This document shows, one piece after another, positions 34,588 through 43,316 of a DNA stretch of 64,000 bases. Numbering within the stretch: the first letter of the stretch is position 1; every line of letters starts with the position of its first letter. Position numbers and translations under genes: made by a program. The notes beneath the pieces are model-generated. The model worked only from the letters and a program-made list of their open reading frames with translations. It had not been told where the DNA came from and did not search any database. Origin of the DNA: Arthrobacter citreus (GTDB lineage Bacteria > Actinomycetota > Actinomycetes > Actinomycetales > Micrococcaceae); contig NZ_CP151657.1 of assembly GCF_038405225.1 (NCBI RefSeq), forward strand, positions 2,542,001-2,606,000, written 5' to 3'.

Positions 34588-35402
34588 GCGTAGTACCCGT
34601 TCGGTGCCCAGCGCAGCAGTTTGGACTGATCTTCGTCGTGTCCGAAGATCGGTTCGGCGCCGGTCCGTTCCACGATTCCGCGCAGTTTTTCCACGGATTC
34701 GAGCCAGGCCAGGTTGTTCCACACAATGGCGGCTCCGACGGCGGGCGGGCCCCAGGAGTCCCGGAGGTACACGGCGTCCGAGGTGAAGATCTTGGGTCCG
34801 TCCTCCGGCAGGTCGACCATGAGCGACATCGTGCCCCAGGTGTGGCCGGGGGTTTGGATGACGGATACGCCGGGAACAATCTCTTCGTCGCCCGCGATGC
34901 CGCCGATATCCAGTCCGCTGAAGTCGGACACGATGTGCGCGCCCTGGCTGTAGCCCTGGATGGAGGCCACGCCGTCGAGCTCCGCCTGGCTGGTCAGGAT
35001 CCGCGTCTTGCCGTTGTCGAACATCTTGGCGTTGGCCGCGTGGTCGAAGTGCAGATGCGAAAGGACCAGGATGTCGATGTCCTCCGGGGTCAGTTCAAGC
35101 TGGGTCAGCGATGCGTCCAGATAGCCCTTCTCCCCTTCCGGGTCATCAAGCACCGGGAAAAAATTGTCGAACCCGGTCGGTTCCCAGCGGCTGGCCCAGT
35201 CGCGCGGGACACCGGTGTCCCACAGAATGCGGCCTTCCGGATGTTCGATGAGCACTGCGTGGGTGGGTACGTGGCCCCAGGCCCGGGGCTCCTCGCGGTT
35301 TTGCACAGTCTTAATGACCCGGCCCGGTTTAAGGAGCAGCCAGGTGAGGTCCGCCTCCATGGTCCCGGTCTCCAAGACGTGGACTTTCATTTCCTTCGTC
35401 AT
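34584..35402 (-). CDS. metallo-beta-lactamase fold hydrolase, N-acyl-homoserine-lactonase-like
   Basis: 272 residues from the ATG at 35402, with GGAG seven bases upstream; an ATG four codons further in is possible. The dinuclear metal motif is [10 protein letters not shown] (about 117-126), with later ligands in [18 protein letters not shown] and FGHDED. The overall pattern ([23 protein letters not shown]) matches the AHL lactonase/AttM subgroup, which opens gamma-lactones. First gene of a seven-gene operon; in the Blc/Att pathway a related lactonase sits with an aldehyde and an alcohol dehydrogenase. Confidence 0.88.
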   Translation of the reverse strand: MTKEMKVHVLETGTMEADLTWLLLKPGRVIKTVQNREEPRAWGHVPTHAVLIEHPEGRILWDTGVPRDWASRWEPTGFDNFFPVLDDPEGEKGYLDASLTQLELTPEDIDILVLSHLHFDHAANAKMFDNGKTRILTSQAELDGVASIQGYSQGAHIVSDFSGLDIGGIAGDEEIVPGVSVIQTPGHTWGTMSLMVDLPEDGPKIFTSDAVYLRDSWGPPAVGAAIVWNNLAWLESVEKLRGIVERTGAEPIFGHDEDQSKLLRWAPNGYYA

Positions 35403-35515
35403 GAGCAATCTCCATTGATCGGTTTGGCCCGCACGCCGCGGCCCGGCCCGCCGCCGAGCCGTACCCGGCTGCCCGGAGCCACCGGCACGGAGGTGACGCG
35501 CATCACGGTAGGCAA

Positions 35516-35599
35516 ATATATTCGGAGTGTCAATGCCTTGTCAGAGTAGTTATTGGTGCATACAGTGGGCGCAATTCTGGATATATTCAGGATCAATTG
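35516..35599. promoter_or_regulatory. divergent control region with direct repeats
   Basis: Between the lactonase-like and acyl-CoA dehydrogenase genes. ATATATTC followed by GGA and TCAAT occurs twice, at 35516-35535 and 35581-35598, 65 bases apart. The region is AT-rich. One repeat lies near each promoter, so these are candidate sites for the GntR regulator. Confidence 0.4.
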
Positions 35600-35656
35600 A
35601 CCCCTGGGCTGAGCAGCCGCTAAACCCGCGCCTGCCCGGGCCCGAAAGGATGATGC

Positions 35657-36832
35657 ATGGATGCCCCGGAGCACGTGGACAGCCCGCCGGCAGAGGCCCG
35701 GCTGCGGGCACGGACCGAAGCCGTGTGCGCGGATTTTCCGGACGCTTACTGGCGTGAGACTGACCGGGCGCGGCGCTACCCGCAGGAGTTTGTCGATGCA
35801 ATGAATGCCGCGGGGCTGCTTGCGGTCATGATTCCGAAGGAGTTTGGCGGCGGCGGGTACGGCATTGGGCCCGCGAGCGCGGTGATGGAGGCGATCAACA
35901 GATCAGGCGGGCACTCCGCGGCATGCCATGCACAGATGTACACCATGGGCCCGATCCTCCGGCACGGATCCGACGAGCAGAAGGAACAGTACCTGCCCGC
36001 CATCGCCCGCGGCGAGCTGCGGCTGCAGGCCTTTTCGGTCACCGAGGACGCCGGCTCGGACACCATGCGGATCACGACAAGCGCCACCAAACAGGGCGGG
36101 CACTATGTGATTAACGGACACAAGACGTGGACCAGCCGGATAGCGGAATCTGATCTTGCACTGGTGCTGGCCCGGACCGGGCCGACGCCGCCGGGCAGCA
36201 CCGAAGGGCTCTCGCTTTTCCTGCTGGACCTGCGCGAGATCCGCCGGGACCAGCCGGAGGCGCTGGTTGTCAGCCCGGTTCGAACCATGTTTAACTACGC
36301 CACCAACCAGGTCACCTACAAGCAGGTCAAAGTGCCGGCCAGCGCGCTGATCGGCGAGGAAGGCAACGGTTTCCGGTACGTTCTGGACGGGTGGAACGCC
36401 GAACGCATCCTGCTGGCGTCCGAGGCCATTGGAGACGGTTACTGGTTTGTCCACCGCGCCAGCGCCTATGCCGCCGAACGCGTCGTTTTTGACCGGCCGA
36501 TCGGCAAGAACCAGGGCGTGCAGTTTCCCCTTGCCGACGCCTACATGCATGTGCGCGCCGCTGCCCTCATGCGCGACCGCGCCTCCGCTCTCTTTGACGC
36601 CGGCCGGCCCTGCGGAGCGGAGGCAAACATGGCCAAGCTGCTGGCCTCGGAGGCTTCCTGGGAGGCGGCTAACATTGCCCTCGACACCCACGGCGGGTTC
36701 GGCTTTGTTGACGAGTACGACGTCGAACGCAAGTTCCGGGAGACCCGCATGTTTTCGGTGGCACCGGTGAACAACAACCTGATTCGAAGTTTTGTGGCCA
36801 CCAAGCTTCTCGGCCTGCCAAAGTCCTACTGA
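35657..36832 (+). CDS. acyl-CoA dehydrogenase
   Basis: 391 residues from the ATG at 35657, with AAGGA six bases upstream. The FAD-binding middle domain has LQAFSVTEDAGSDTMRITTSA (in parts, ~115-135). The C-terminal domain has KNQGVQFPLADAYMHV and DTHGGFGFVDEYDVERKFRE with the catalytic region beyond it. The canonical Glu-base position is not assigned with certainty. Oxidises an acyl-CoA to an enoyl-CoA; in this cluster it should act after the CoA-transferase. Starts the divergent two-gene operon. Confidence 0.92.
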   Translation: MDAPEHVDSPPAEARLRARTEAVCADFPDAYWRETDRARRYPQEFVDAMNAAGLLAVMIPKEFGGGGYGIGPASAVMEAINRSGGHSAACHAQMYTMGPILRHGSDEQKEQYLPAIARGELRLQAFSVTEDAGSDTMRITTSATKQGGHYVINGHKTWTSRIAESDLALVLARTGPTPPGSTEGLSLFLLDLREIRRDQPEALVVSPVRTMFNYATNQVTYKQVKVPASALIGEEGNGFRYVLDGWNAERILLASEAIGDGYWFVHRASAYAAERVVFDRPIGKNQGVQFPLADAYMHVRAAALMRDRASALFDAGRPCGAEANMAKLLASEASWEAANIALDTHGGFGFVDEYDVERKFRETRMFSVAPVNNNLIRSFVATKLLGLPKSY

Positions 36833-36860
36833 ACTGAATCCCACCCACAAGGAGTAATCA

Positions 36861-37970
36861 ATGAAGATTATCGGAGCAGTCCTTGAAGAAACCGGGCTCC
36901 CCCGCCCCTATGCCGAGTCCATGCCGCTGAAGGTGGTGGAGGTGGACCTGGATGACCCGGGGCCCGATGAAGTGTTGATCCGCATTCGTGCGGCCGGCCT
37001 GTGTCATTCGGATTTGTCCACCGTGGACGGCAACCGGACCCGGCCCACGCCCATGCTGCTCGGGCATGAGGCCAGCGGCGTCGTCGAAAAGGTGGGTGAA
37101 AACGTCACCGACCTGGAAATTGGCCAGCAGGTAACAACTGTTTTCCTGCCCCTCTGCGGCGAGTGCGAGAACTGCCGCACGGATGGAAAGCTACCCTGCA
37201 CCCCCGGCAGCATTGCCAATAATGCGGGCTATCTGGTGGGCGAGCAGTTCCGGCTGCACCGGGACGGCAAGGACGTGTTCCACCATGTGGGGGTCTCCGG
37301 CTTCGCCAGCCATGCGGTGCTGAACCGGCAGTCGGTGGTCCCCGTGGGCGACGACGTTCCGCCGGAGATCGCGGCCGTGCTCGGCTGCGCGGTGCTCACC
37401 GGCGGCGGAGCGGTGATCAATGCCGGCCAGCCCAAGGACGGGCAGGCGGTCATGGTGGTTGGCCTCGGCGGGGTCGGCATGGCGGCGCTGCTGACGGCCA
37501 TCTCCCTGGGCAAGGGCAAGGTCATCGGCGTGGACGCGAACCCGGAGAAACTCATCCGGGCCAAGGAACTGGGTGCCGACGAGGCCTACACTCCCCAGGA
37601 GATTGCCGAAAAGGGCATCAAGGCACCGGTGGTGATTGAAGCCGCCGGCCATCCGAAGGCCTTTGAAACAGCGGTTTCAGCCACGTCGGTTGGCGGCACC
37701 ACCGTCACCGTGGGCCTGCCGTCACCTGATGCGCGGTCCAGCATCGCCCCGCTGGGGCTGACCGCCGAGGCCAGGACCATCATCGGGTCCTATCTCGGCT
37801 CCGCGGTGCCGGCGCGCGACATCCCGATTTATGCGCAGATGTGGCGCGACGGAAAGCTGCCCGTGGATGAACTCATTTCCGGGCGGATAAAGCTCAGCGA
37901 AATCAATGAATCCCTGGACCTCCTGGCGGACGGCAAGGCCATCCGCCAGGTCATTGTGTTCGAGGAATAA
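36861..37970 (+). CDS. zinc-dependent alcohol dehydrogenase (MDR, Adh class III-like)
   Basis: 369 residues, GGAG 7 bases before the ATG. Zinc ligands in GLCHSDLS and LGHEASG, and the structural zinc loop CGECENCRTDGKLPC. Rossmann motif VVGLGGVGMAALL (about 196-208). Probably oxidises the hydroxy acid released from a lactone to a semialdehyde for the ALDH in the facing operon. Confidence 0.92.
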   Translation: MKIIGAVLEETGLPRPYAESMPLKVVEVDLDDPGPDEVLIRIRAAGLCHSDLSTVDGNRTRPTPMLLGHEASGVVEKVGENVTDLEIGQQVTTVFLPLCGECENCRTDGKLPCTPGSIANNAGYLVGEQFRLHRDGKDVFHHVGVSGFASHAVLNRQSVVPVGDDVPPEIAAVLGCAVLTGGGAVINAGQPKDGQAVMVVGLGGVGMAALLTAISLGKGKVIGVDANPEKLIRAKELGADEAYTPQEIAEKGIKAPVVIEAAGHPKAFETAVSATSVGGTTVTVGLPSPDARSSIAPLGLTAEARTIIGSYLGSAVPARDIPIYAQMWRDGKLPVDELISGRIKLSEINESLDLLADGKAIRQVIVFEE

Positions 37971-37985
37971 GCAGCCGGCACGGCG

Positions 37986-38018
37986 GGAGCCCCGGAAGAG
38001 ATGTATTTCCGGGGCTCC
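37986..38018 (+). terminator. intrinsic terminator-like hairpin
   Basis: Perfect 12-bp arms GGAGCCCCGGAA (37986-37997) and TTCCGGGGCTCC (38007-38018). It lies 16 bases past the ADH stop and before the convergent lipoprotein gene, so it may serve both. The tail TCATTGT is only weakly T-rich. Confidence 0.65.
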
Positions 38019-38059
38019 TCATTGTCCGAACGCCCGTGCAGCCCGGTAATCCGCTTTTG

Positions 38060-38860
38060 CTATTCGCAGCCGACGCCGTCTCCGTCACGGTCGAATTTCG
38101 GCTGCCATCCGGGCTGGCCCGCGTATATGGGGGCAGCGCCCGCGGCACGGACAGCGTCGCAGTTCTGGTAATAGACGTCGGCCGGGGCGGGCTCAGGCGC
38201 AACGGGCGCAGGCGCGGGTGCTGCCGGGACCGGCGCAGGGGGAATGTACGCCTGCGCGGCCTGCTCATCGGCAAGGCGCTGCGCTTCCACGGCGGCTGCT
38301 GCGGCCGCGGCATTCTCATCGGCAATTCGCTGCGCTTCGACAGCCTGGGCCACAGCCAACTCATCTGCGGCCTTCTGGTCTGCAGCCCCCTGACGATTCG
38401 CCAGAACCGTTTTCGAGCTGTCCTCGTCCATCCACACCAGGGCGCCGTCATCATCCTCGGTGCAGACGAAAGCGATGGAGACCCCAGACGAGGTGGGCGT
38501 CGGCGTACTCGTGGCAGAGGCCGAAGCAGAGGCAGTCTTTGGCACCACCGGCGACGGCGTGGGGGTGGGGGTGGGGCCCGCAGCGGTCCTCACGGTTTCC
38601 GTTGTGCCGGCCCCGACGCAGGACTTGCCCGCAACCACTGTGGAAGTTGGCGATGGAGTCGGGGTGGGCGTGGCACTCCTGGTTGCCGACGGCGTCGGGG
38701 AGGACTTTGCGGCTGGCTGCGCGTCCTCCGCCCCGCACCCGGTAACAGCCAGGACCGCCACTGTCAGGCCGGCGACCGCCAACCCTTGAGACCGTTGGCG
38801 CCGTTCCGACGTCCCGCCGCTGGCTGAAATTGGGCCGGAAAAAGTACGTCGAAAAAGCAT
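38060..38860 (-). CDS. excalibur-domain lipoprotein
   Basis: 266 residues. Lipobox AVTGC (Cys ~42) gives an envelope lipoprotein. Pro/Ser/Thr-rich spacers are followed by a central helical Ala/Glu-rich part (~155-205; two near-repeats of VEAQRIADENAA / VEAQRLADEQAA) and a second Pro/Ala-rich spacer. The C-terminal ~37 residues form an excalibur calcium-binding domain (NCDAVRAAG, then DRDGDGVGCE). The protein probably anchors a calcium-binding module at the cell wall; role unknown. The upstream DNA (38861-38960) is AT-rich and probably carries its promoter. Confidence 0.85.
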   Translation of the reverse strand: MLFRRTFSGPISASGGTSERRQRSQGLAVAGLTVAVLAVTGCGAEDAQPAAKSSPTPSATRSATPTPTPSPTSTVVAGKSCVGAGTTETVRTAAGPTPTPTPSPVVPKTASASASATSTPTPTSSGVSIAFVCTEDDDGALVWMDEDSSKTVLANRQGAADQKAADELAVAQAVEAQRIADENAAAAAAAVEAQRLADEQAAQAYIPPAPVPAAPAPAPVAPEPAPADVYYQNCDAVRAAGAAPIYAGQPGWQPKFDRDGDGVGCE

Positions 38861-39006
38861 GGGTCCCCCAGGAAAATACCCTCATGAAATAGATGCGAAT
38901 GCATCAGCCATAGAGTAACAGAGGATTCTCTGACAAAAACGTGCACCATTAATGGAACGCTAATTCATCCAGGATTGGGGCCGGAAAGAGTTCCGAAGAA
39001 ATCCTT

Positions 39007-39216
39007 TTACAACCGCACCGTCCGGAAACCCACCAATTGGAACCGGCCAATCCTCAGCGAAAAAACCGGCCACTCCACCTTGGGCATGCTGACCGGATCA
39101 GCTGGGGCGCTTCGCTCCCTGGCCTGCCGTCTGGCCTCAGCCCGCCTGCGCCGTATTTCGGCTTCCGCCAACCGTTCTTTGTGCACCACGCGGGCCAGTT
39201 CTATTGTCATCGCCAT
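39007..39216 (-). CDS. small basic hypothetical protein
   Basis: 69 residues from the ATG at 39216, preceded by GGAGGAG at good spacing. The frame reaches further upstream without a better site. The first half is a charged amphipathic helix (RLAEAEIRRRRAEARRQARE, ~15-34). The second half is short and hydrophobic (WPVFSLRIGRFQLVGFRTVRL, in pieces). No family recognised; real translation is supported mainly by the ribosome-binding site. Confidence 0.5.
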   Translation of the reverse strand: MAMTIELARVVHKERLAEAEIRRRRAEARRQARERSAPADPVSMPKVEWPVFSLRIGRFQLVGFRTVRL

Positions 39217-39312
39217 CAGCTTCTCCTCCACCGTGAAACTCCACGCTAGGCAAGAAGGAAGGCCGGAAGCAGCGGCGATGCGGACAGTTTCAGTCCGCAG
39301 CCGGAACACCGC

Positions 39313-39675
39313 CTAGAGCTGAGCCGCCACCGCGCCCAGAATCTGTGTCAGATCGGCTTTGCTTTGTCCGTAGTCCAGCAAAGTTGTGGCGACCACCGGG
39401 GTGCTGGTGGCCACCACACGGGTGGTCCCGGCGTCCACCGGTTCAAAACTGAGCACAATATCCTGGCCGAAGGACTTCCACGTGGTTCCGGCCGAGAACT
39501 CGGCCCGTTCCTGCCATAAACCGGTCAGCGTCATCCGGTCCAGTCCTGCCGCGGCGCGCTCCACGGCCGGCGGAAGCGCGGCCGCGGGGGCCTGCACCAG
39601 CAGCTCCCCGCGGGCACGTGCCCGCTTTGCCGTGACTGTGAGACTAAGTGTTTTGGTGTTCCCCCTGATTGCCAT
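39313..39675 (-). CDS. hypothetical protein, possible START/SRPBCC-like or DUF-type
   Basis: 120 residues. Begins MAIRGNTKTLSLTVTAKRAR; later LTGLWQERAEFSAGTTWKSF and VLSFEPVDAGTTRVVATSTP alternate hydrophobic and polar residues as in beta-strands. No signal or membrane helix. Not assigned to a family. Composition and codon choice look genuine. Confidence 0.6.
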   Translation of the reverse strand: MAIRGNTKTLSLTVTAKRARARGELLVQAPAAALPPAVERAAAGLDRMTLTGLWQERAEFSAGTTWKSFGQDIVLSFEPVDAGTTRVVATSTPVVATTLLDYGQSKADLTQILGAVAAQL

Positions 39676-39788
39676 GTCTCCGAGAGTAGCCGGAAGTGCC
39701 CGTTGGCAGGCCCGGAACAGGCCGCAGCCCTGTCCCGGTATTCACGCTCCCGGGTACCGTCAAAGAACGCTCTTTCCGGAGGTTCTTT

Positions 39789-40310
39789 ATGGACTGGCTG
39801 GCCGTTTCCCTTTTTGCCGTCGCGTCACTGATCCTCGGGGCAGCCGCAGGCTGGAGTGTCCGGGCCGGCATTGACCGCCGGGATGAAAACGCAGCCCTGA
39901 ACGCGCTCATCACGGACCTGCACCTGAAGCGCCCGCTGGCCGCGATCGAACCGCGGCTCATCGACGGAGCCGGCGACGAGGAACGCTGCCGCGCCACGGT
40001 GCTGGATGCCAGGGACAGAATCATCGAAACGCTGTCCCACCTGCGCAGCGGCTCCGCCAACACCGAGGTGCTGATGCGAATGTCCGCCGCGTGCACCCGC
40101 TACCTGCGGGAATCCTCACGGGCGCCGGAACGCTATCAGTTCGCCCTCATGGAGCTGCGCGGGACCATGGTCGACGGCGTGAAACTGCTCAGCGACGCCC
40201 GCCGGCGGGTTCGTTACCGTTCACCCGGCGAGCGCCCGGTGGCGAAACCCGGCCGCCCCAAGCCCGGCCGCCCGGGGTTGGGAAGGGCACCGTCACGGCC
40301 GAGCCGCTGA
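39789..40310 (+). CDS. hypothetical single-pass membrane protein
   Basis: 173 residues from the ATG at 39789, with GGAGG at ~39777. One N-terminal membrane helix (~3-25) followed by a helical soluble domain (ERCRATVLDARDRIIETLSH, MRMSAACTRYLRE) and a Lys/Arg/Pro/Gly-rich tail with PGRPKPGRPG. The tail may bind nucleic acid or membrane phosphates. Family not recognised. Confidence 0.65.
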   Translation: MDWLAVSLFAVASLILGAAAGWSVRAGIDRRDENAALNALITDLHLKRPLAAIEPRLIDGAGDEERCRATVLDARDRIIETLSHLRSGSANTEVLMRMSAACTRYLRESSRAPERYQFALMELRGTMVDGVKLLSDARRRVRYRSPGERPVAKPGRPKPGRPGLGRAPSRPSR

Positions 40311-40451
40311 CGTTTATGACGCCGTGCTCGACACATTTCCGAAGTAAAACGTCATGCCCCGGCGCATAGGGAAACGCTGCGTCATTGTCTTGCCGGACCG
40401 CCATCCCCCGCGCTTCCATGGTGCTGTCCGCTTTTCACCAACGGACACCCA

Positions 40452-40541
40452 AACCATCCAGAGCGGCTGAGAGACCTGGCTCGTTGACGCCGCAGCAACC
40501 ACCCTTTTGAGGGCCGGTGCTCATGCCAGGACCGATGGACT
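40452..40541 (+). ncRNA. SAM riboswitch (SAM clan; P4 not evident, SAM-I/IV-like)
   Basis: Closing stem CCATC (40454-40458)/GATGG (40534-40538). P2 GCGGC/GCCGC frames CTGAGAGACCTGGCTC. The consensus GCAGCAACC follows and then P3 (CCC TTTTGA GGG within ACC...GGT) and GGTGCTCATGCCAGG. The loop CCTGGC (40475-40480) can pair with GCCAGG (40525-40530), the conserved pseudoknot. After it the RNA goes straight to the closing strand with no P4, which points to the SAM-IV or SAM-I/IV arrangement. It precedes an ABC importer and two flavin monooxygenases. Confidence 0.9.
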
Positions 40542-40561
40542 CATTTCCCCGTTGGGCCATG

Positions 40562-40631
40562 GCTGCAGCTCACTGTGCAGCGGCGGCTCCGGCGTGCTCG
40601 AATACCGTGTTCCTCGGTGCGACCCGAGAGG
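40562..40631 (+). promoter_or_regulatory. expression platform and ribosome-binding-site hairpin of the SAM riboswitch
   Basis: Two hairpins follow the aptamer: GCTGCA (40562-40567)/TGCAGC (40576-40581), and CTCGG (40613-40617)/CCGAG (40624-40628). The second includes part of the ribosome-binding site GAGAGG (40626-40631), five bases before the ATG at 40637. No T-tract follows, so control is probably at translation initiation. Confidence 0.55.
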
Positions 40632-40636
40632 ATCCC

Positions 40637-42316
40637 ATGCTCGACTCCGCCCGATTCCCCCGCACCTTTGCGAACCGCGCATCCCTTGCCTCCCGCGCCT
40701 CAGTCCGGATATCAACGCTGCTGGTGGTGGGTGCGCTGGCTTTGGCCGGCTGCGGATCGGGGGCCAACACGCAGAACGCCGGCGGCACCTCCCCGGCTGC
40801 GTCCGGTGAAGCGGTCGACGGCGGCACACTGGTGTACGCGGAGGTCACCCCGATCAACAACTGGCAGACCCAGGCCGCGCGTTTTTACGAGAAGTCCAAT
40901 GTGCTCAACTCGGTGCTGGACCGGCTGACCTACTTCGACCCGGACAAGGGCGAGCTGGTTCCGTGGATCGCCTCGGCCTTCTCAGCCAACGCCGACAGCA
41001 CCGAATTCACCTTCACCATCCGCCCCGGCGTCACGTTCAGCGACGGCGCCCCGCTCGACGCCGCCGCGGTGAAAGCAAACCTGGACAGCTTCGGCCTGGG
41101 TGTTCCCGCCGCCCAGATCCAGCCGAACGTGGACTTCGCCGGCTACCAAAGCAGCGAAGTGATCGGCTCGGATCAGGTGCTGGTCACGCTGGGCGCCCCG
41201 AACTCCAACTTCCTGCGCGCCACCTCCTCCGTCACCGCCGGACTCGTGTCACCGGCCACGCTGCAGAAGGATGCGGCCGGGCAGTCGGCCATCTCGTCCA
41301 TTGCGGGCTCCGGACCTTTCGTCTACGAATCGGAAAAGCCCGATGAGGAAGTCGTGCTCGCCAAGCGGGACGGCTACGCGTGGGCGCCGGACGGAGCGGA
41401 GAACCCGGGCGAGGCGCACCTGGACAAGGTGGTCATCAAGTACCTGCCCGAGGTTGCCCACCGTGCCGGCGCCGTACAGTCCGGACAGGTGGACCTGGTG
41501 CGCGGCCTGCAGCCGGTGGACGAGGCGGCGCTGGCTTCCAGCGGAAACCAGGTTCTGGCGGCCGACGGCGTGGACCTCACCGCAAACATGGCTGCTGTGC
41601 GGACCGGCAGCGGAAAACTGGCCGATCCGGCCGTGCGGCAGGCCCTGCAGGTCGGCATCGACCGGCAGACCATCAAAGACACGGTGCTGTCCGACAGCTA
41701 CACCCTGGCCGGGTCCGTCCTGAACCACCAGGCTCCGGGATTCGTGGACCTCAGCGCGGACCTGGCCTACAACCCGGAGAAGGCACGGCAGCTGCTGGAC
41801 GACGCCGGCTGGAAGGAAGGCAGCGACGGCATCCGGGAGAAGGACGGCGAGAAACTCGAGGTCACCGTCACCAGCTCCAACAACTCAGTGGTGATCAAAC
41901 CGGCCTTCGAACTGGTCGAGCAGCAGTGGCGGGAGATCGGCGTGCAGCTGAACAACCGCGCCGGAGACAACACCTTCCTCACCACAGCGATGCCCGACCC
42001 AAAGGTGGAGTTCTTCGGCACCCGCCAGTTCATCTACGGCGGACTGGGACCCATCTTCGAACCGGCCAACAACACCATGACGCACACCTCGGACCCGGAA
42101 CTGAATGCCCTGTTCGCCGCCGAGCGCGCCGCCGCCCCGGGACCGGAACGGGACAAGGTCCTGGCCGCGGAACAGCAGGCACTCGTGGTGGACAAGGCCT
42201 TGTCCCTGGTGCTCTGGGACGAGGTCCAGGTGTACGGCGCGCACCGCAACACCCACATCGACTTCACCTCCGGCACGGCGCCTATCTTCCAGGGCGCCTG
42301 GAAAGCGGACGGCTAA
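40637..42316 (+). CDS. ABC transporter substrate-binding lipoprotein, family 5 (peptide/nickel/opine type)
   Basis: 559 residues from the ATG at 40637. The signal peptide has a lipobox (ALAGC, Cys39). Family-5 features include GGTLVYAEVTPINNW near the mature N-terminus, FTIRPGVTFSDGAPLDAAAV (about 115-135) and RQALQVGIDRQTIKD. First gene after the SAM riboswitch. The riboswitch indicates a sulfur-containing ligand, perhaps a thioether, sulfone or sulfur-bearing peptide rather than a general peptide. Confidence 0.92.
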   Translation: MLDSARFPRTFANRASLASRASVRISTLLVVGALALAGCGSGANTQNAGGTSPAASGEAVDGGTLVYAEVTPINNWQTQAARFYEKSNVLNSVLDRLTYFDPDKGELVPWIASAFSANADSTEFTFTIRPGVTFSDGAPLDAAAVKANLDSFGLGVPAAQIQPNVDFAGYQSSEVIGSDQVLVTLGAPNSNFLRATSSVTAGLVSPATLQKDAAGQSAISSIAGSGPFVYESEKPDEEVVLAKRDGYAWAPDGAENPGEAHLDKVVIKYLPEVAHRAGAVQSGQVDLVRGLQPVDEAALASSGNQVLAADGVDLTANMAAVRTGSGKLADPAVRQALQVGIDRQTIKDTVLSDSYTLAGSVLNHQAPGFVDLSADLAYNPEKARQLLDDAGWKEGSDGIREKDGEKLEVTVTSSNNSVVIKPAFELVEQQWREIGVQLNNRAGDNTFLTTAMPDPKVEFFGTRQFIYGGLGPIFEPANNTMTHTSDPELNALFAAERAAAPGPERDKVLAAEQQALVVDKALSLVLWDEVQVYGAHRNTHIDFTSGTAPIFQGAWKADG

Positions 42317-42318
42317 CC

Positions 42319-43278
42319 ATGGCCCGCTATCTCCTGAACCGCTTCGGGCAGGCCCTGCTGGTGGTCTGGCTCGCCTACACCCTGATTTTCCTGGCGGTGC
42401 AGCTGCTGCCCAGCGATCCGGTCACCATCTTCCTGACCTCCGACTCCGCAGTGGACCAGGCTGCGATCGACACCATGAAAGCCCAGTACGGCTATGACCA
42501 GCCGCTGCTGATCCAATATTTGTCGCAGCTGGGTGCCCTGCTGCAGGGCGACGTCGGCTACTCCCTGACCTCGGGCGAAGCGGTGACCGAGCGCATCGGC
42601 GGAGCCATCGGTTCCACCCTGGCGCTTGCCGCTTCGGCGCTGGCAGCCGCCGTCGTCATCGCCCTGGCCGTAGTGGCAGCGGCCACTCTGGCGCCGTCGC
42701 CGGTGCTGCGCCGCGCGCTGGCCAATCTGCCGCCGCTGTTCTCCGCCGTGCCGGTGTTCTGGCTCGGGCTCGTGCTGCTGGAGCTGCTGTCCATCCGGCT
42801 GGGGGTGCTGTCGCTGTTCCCCGACGGGTCCTTCCTCTCTCTTGCCGTGCCGGTGCTGGTGCTGGCCGTGCATGTTTCCGCGCCCATGGCGCAGGTGCTG
42901 CTCAAAAGCGTGGAGCAGGTGTACCGGCAGCCGTTCATCGATGTGCTCCGCGCCAAGGGTGCGTCCCCGGCATGGATCTTCTGCCGGCATGCGCTGCAGA
43001 ACGCTGCCGGGCCTGCCCTGTCCATCCTGGGCATCACCGTGGGCACACTGTTCGCCGGGTCGGTGATCACCGAGACAGTGTTTGCCCGCGCCGGCCTGGG
43101 CTCGGTGGTCCTGCAGGCGGTCACCACCCAGGACGTGCCCCTGGTCCAAGGCCTGGTGCTGCTGACAGCCACGGTGTTTGTGGCCGTCAACCTGCTCGTG
43201 GATCTGCTGTACCCGCTGCTGGATCCGCGCATCCTAAAAGGCGCCCGGCAGGGCTCAGCCCCCGCCCTCGCCTCCTGA
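42319..43278 (+). CDS. ABC transporter permease (DppB type)
   Basis: 319 residues; two bases after the binding-protein stop. About six membrane helices, starting with ALLVVWLAYTLIFLAVQLLP. The DppB signatures DQPLLIQYLSQLGALLQGDVGYS (in parts) and the EAA region QPFIDVLRAKGASPAWIFCRHAL (in parts, ~205-225) are present. Confidence 0.93.
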   Translation: MARYLLNRFGQALLVVWLAYTLIFLAVQLLPSDPVTIFLTSDSAVDQAAIDTMKAQYGYDQPLLIQYLSQLGALLQGDVGYSLTSGEAVTERIGGAIGSTLALAASALAAAVVIALAVVAAATLAPSPVLRRALANLPPLFSAVPVFWLGLVLLELLSIRLGVLSLFPDGSFLSLAVPVLVLAVHVSAPMAQVLLKSVEQVYRQPFIDVLRAKGASPAWIFCRHALQNAAGPALSILGITVGTLFAGSVITETVFARAGLGSVVLQAVTTQDVPLVQGLVLLTATVFVAVNLLVDLLYPLLDPRILKGARQGSAPALAS

Positions 43279-43316
43279 CACCGCTTCCCGACTCTGTTAC
43301 AGCGCAAGGACTCCCC

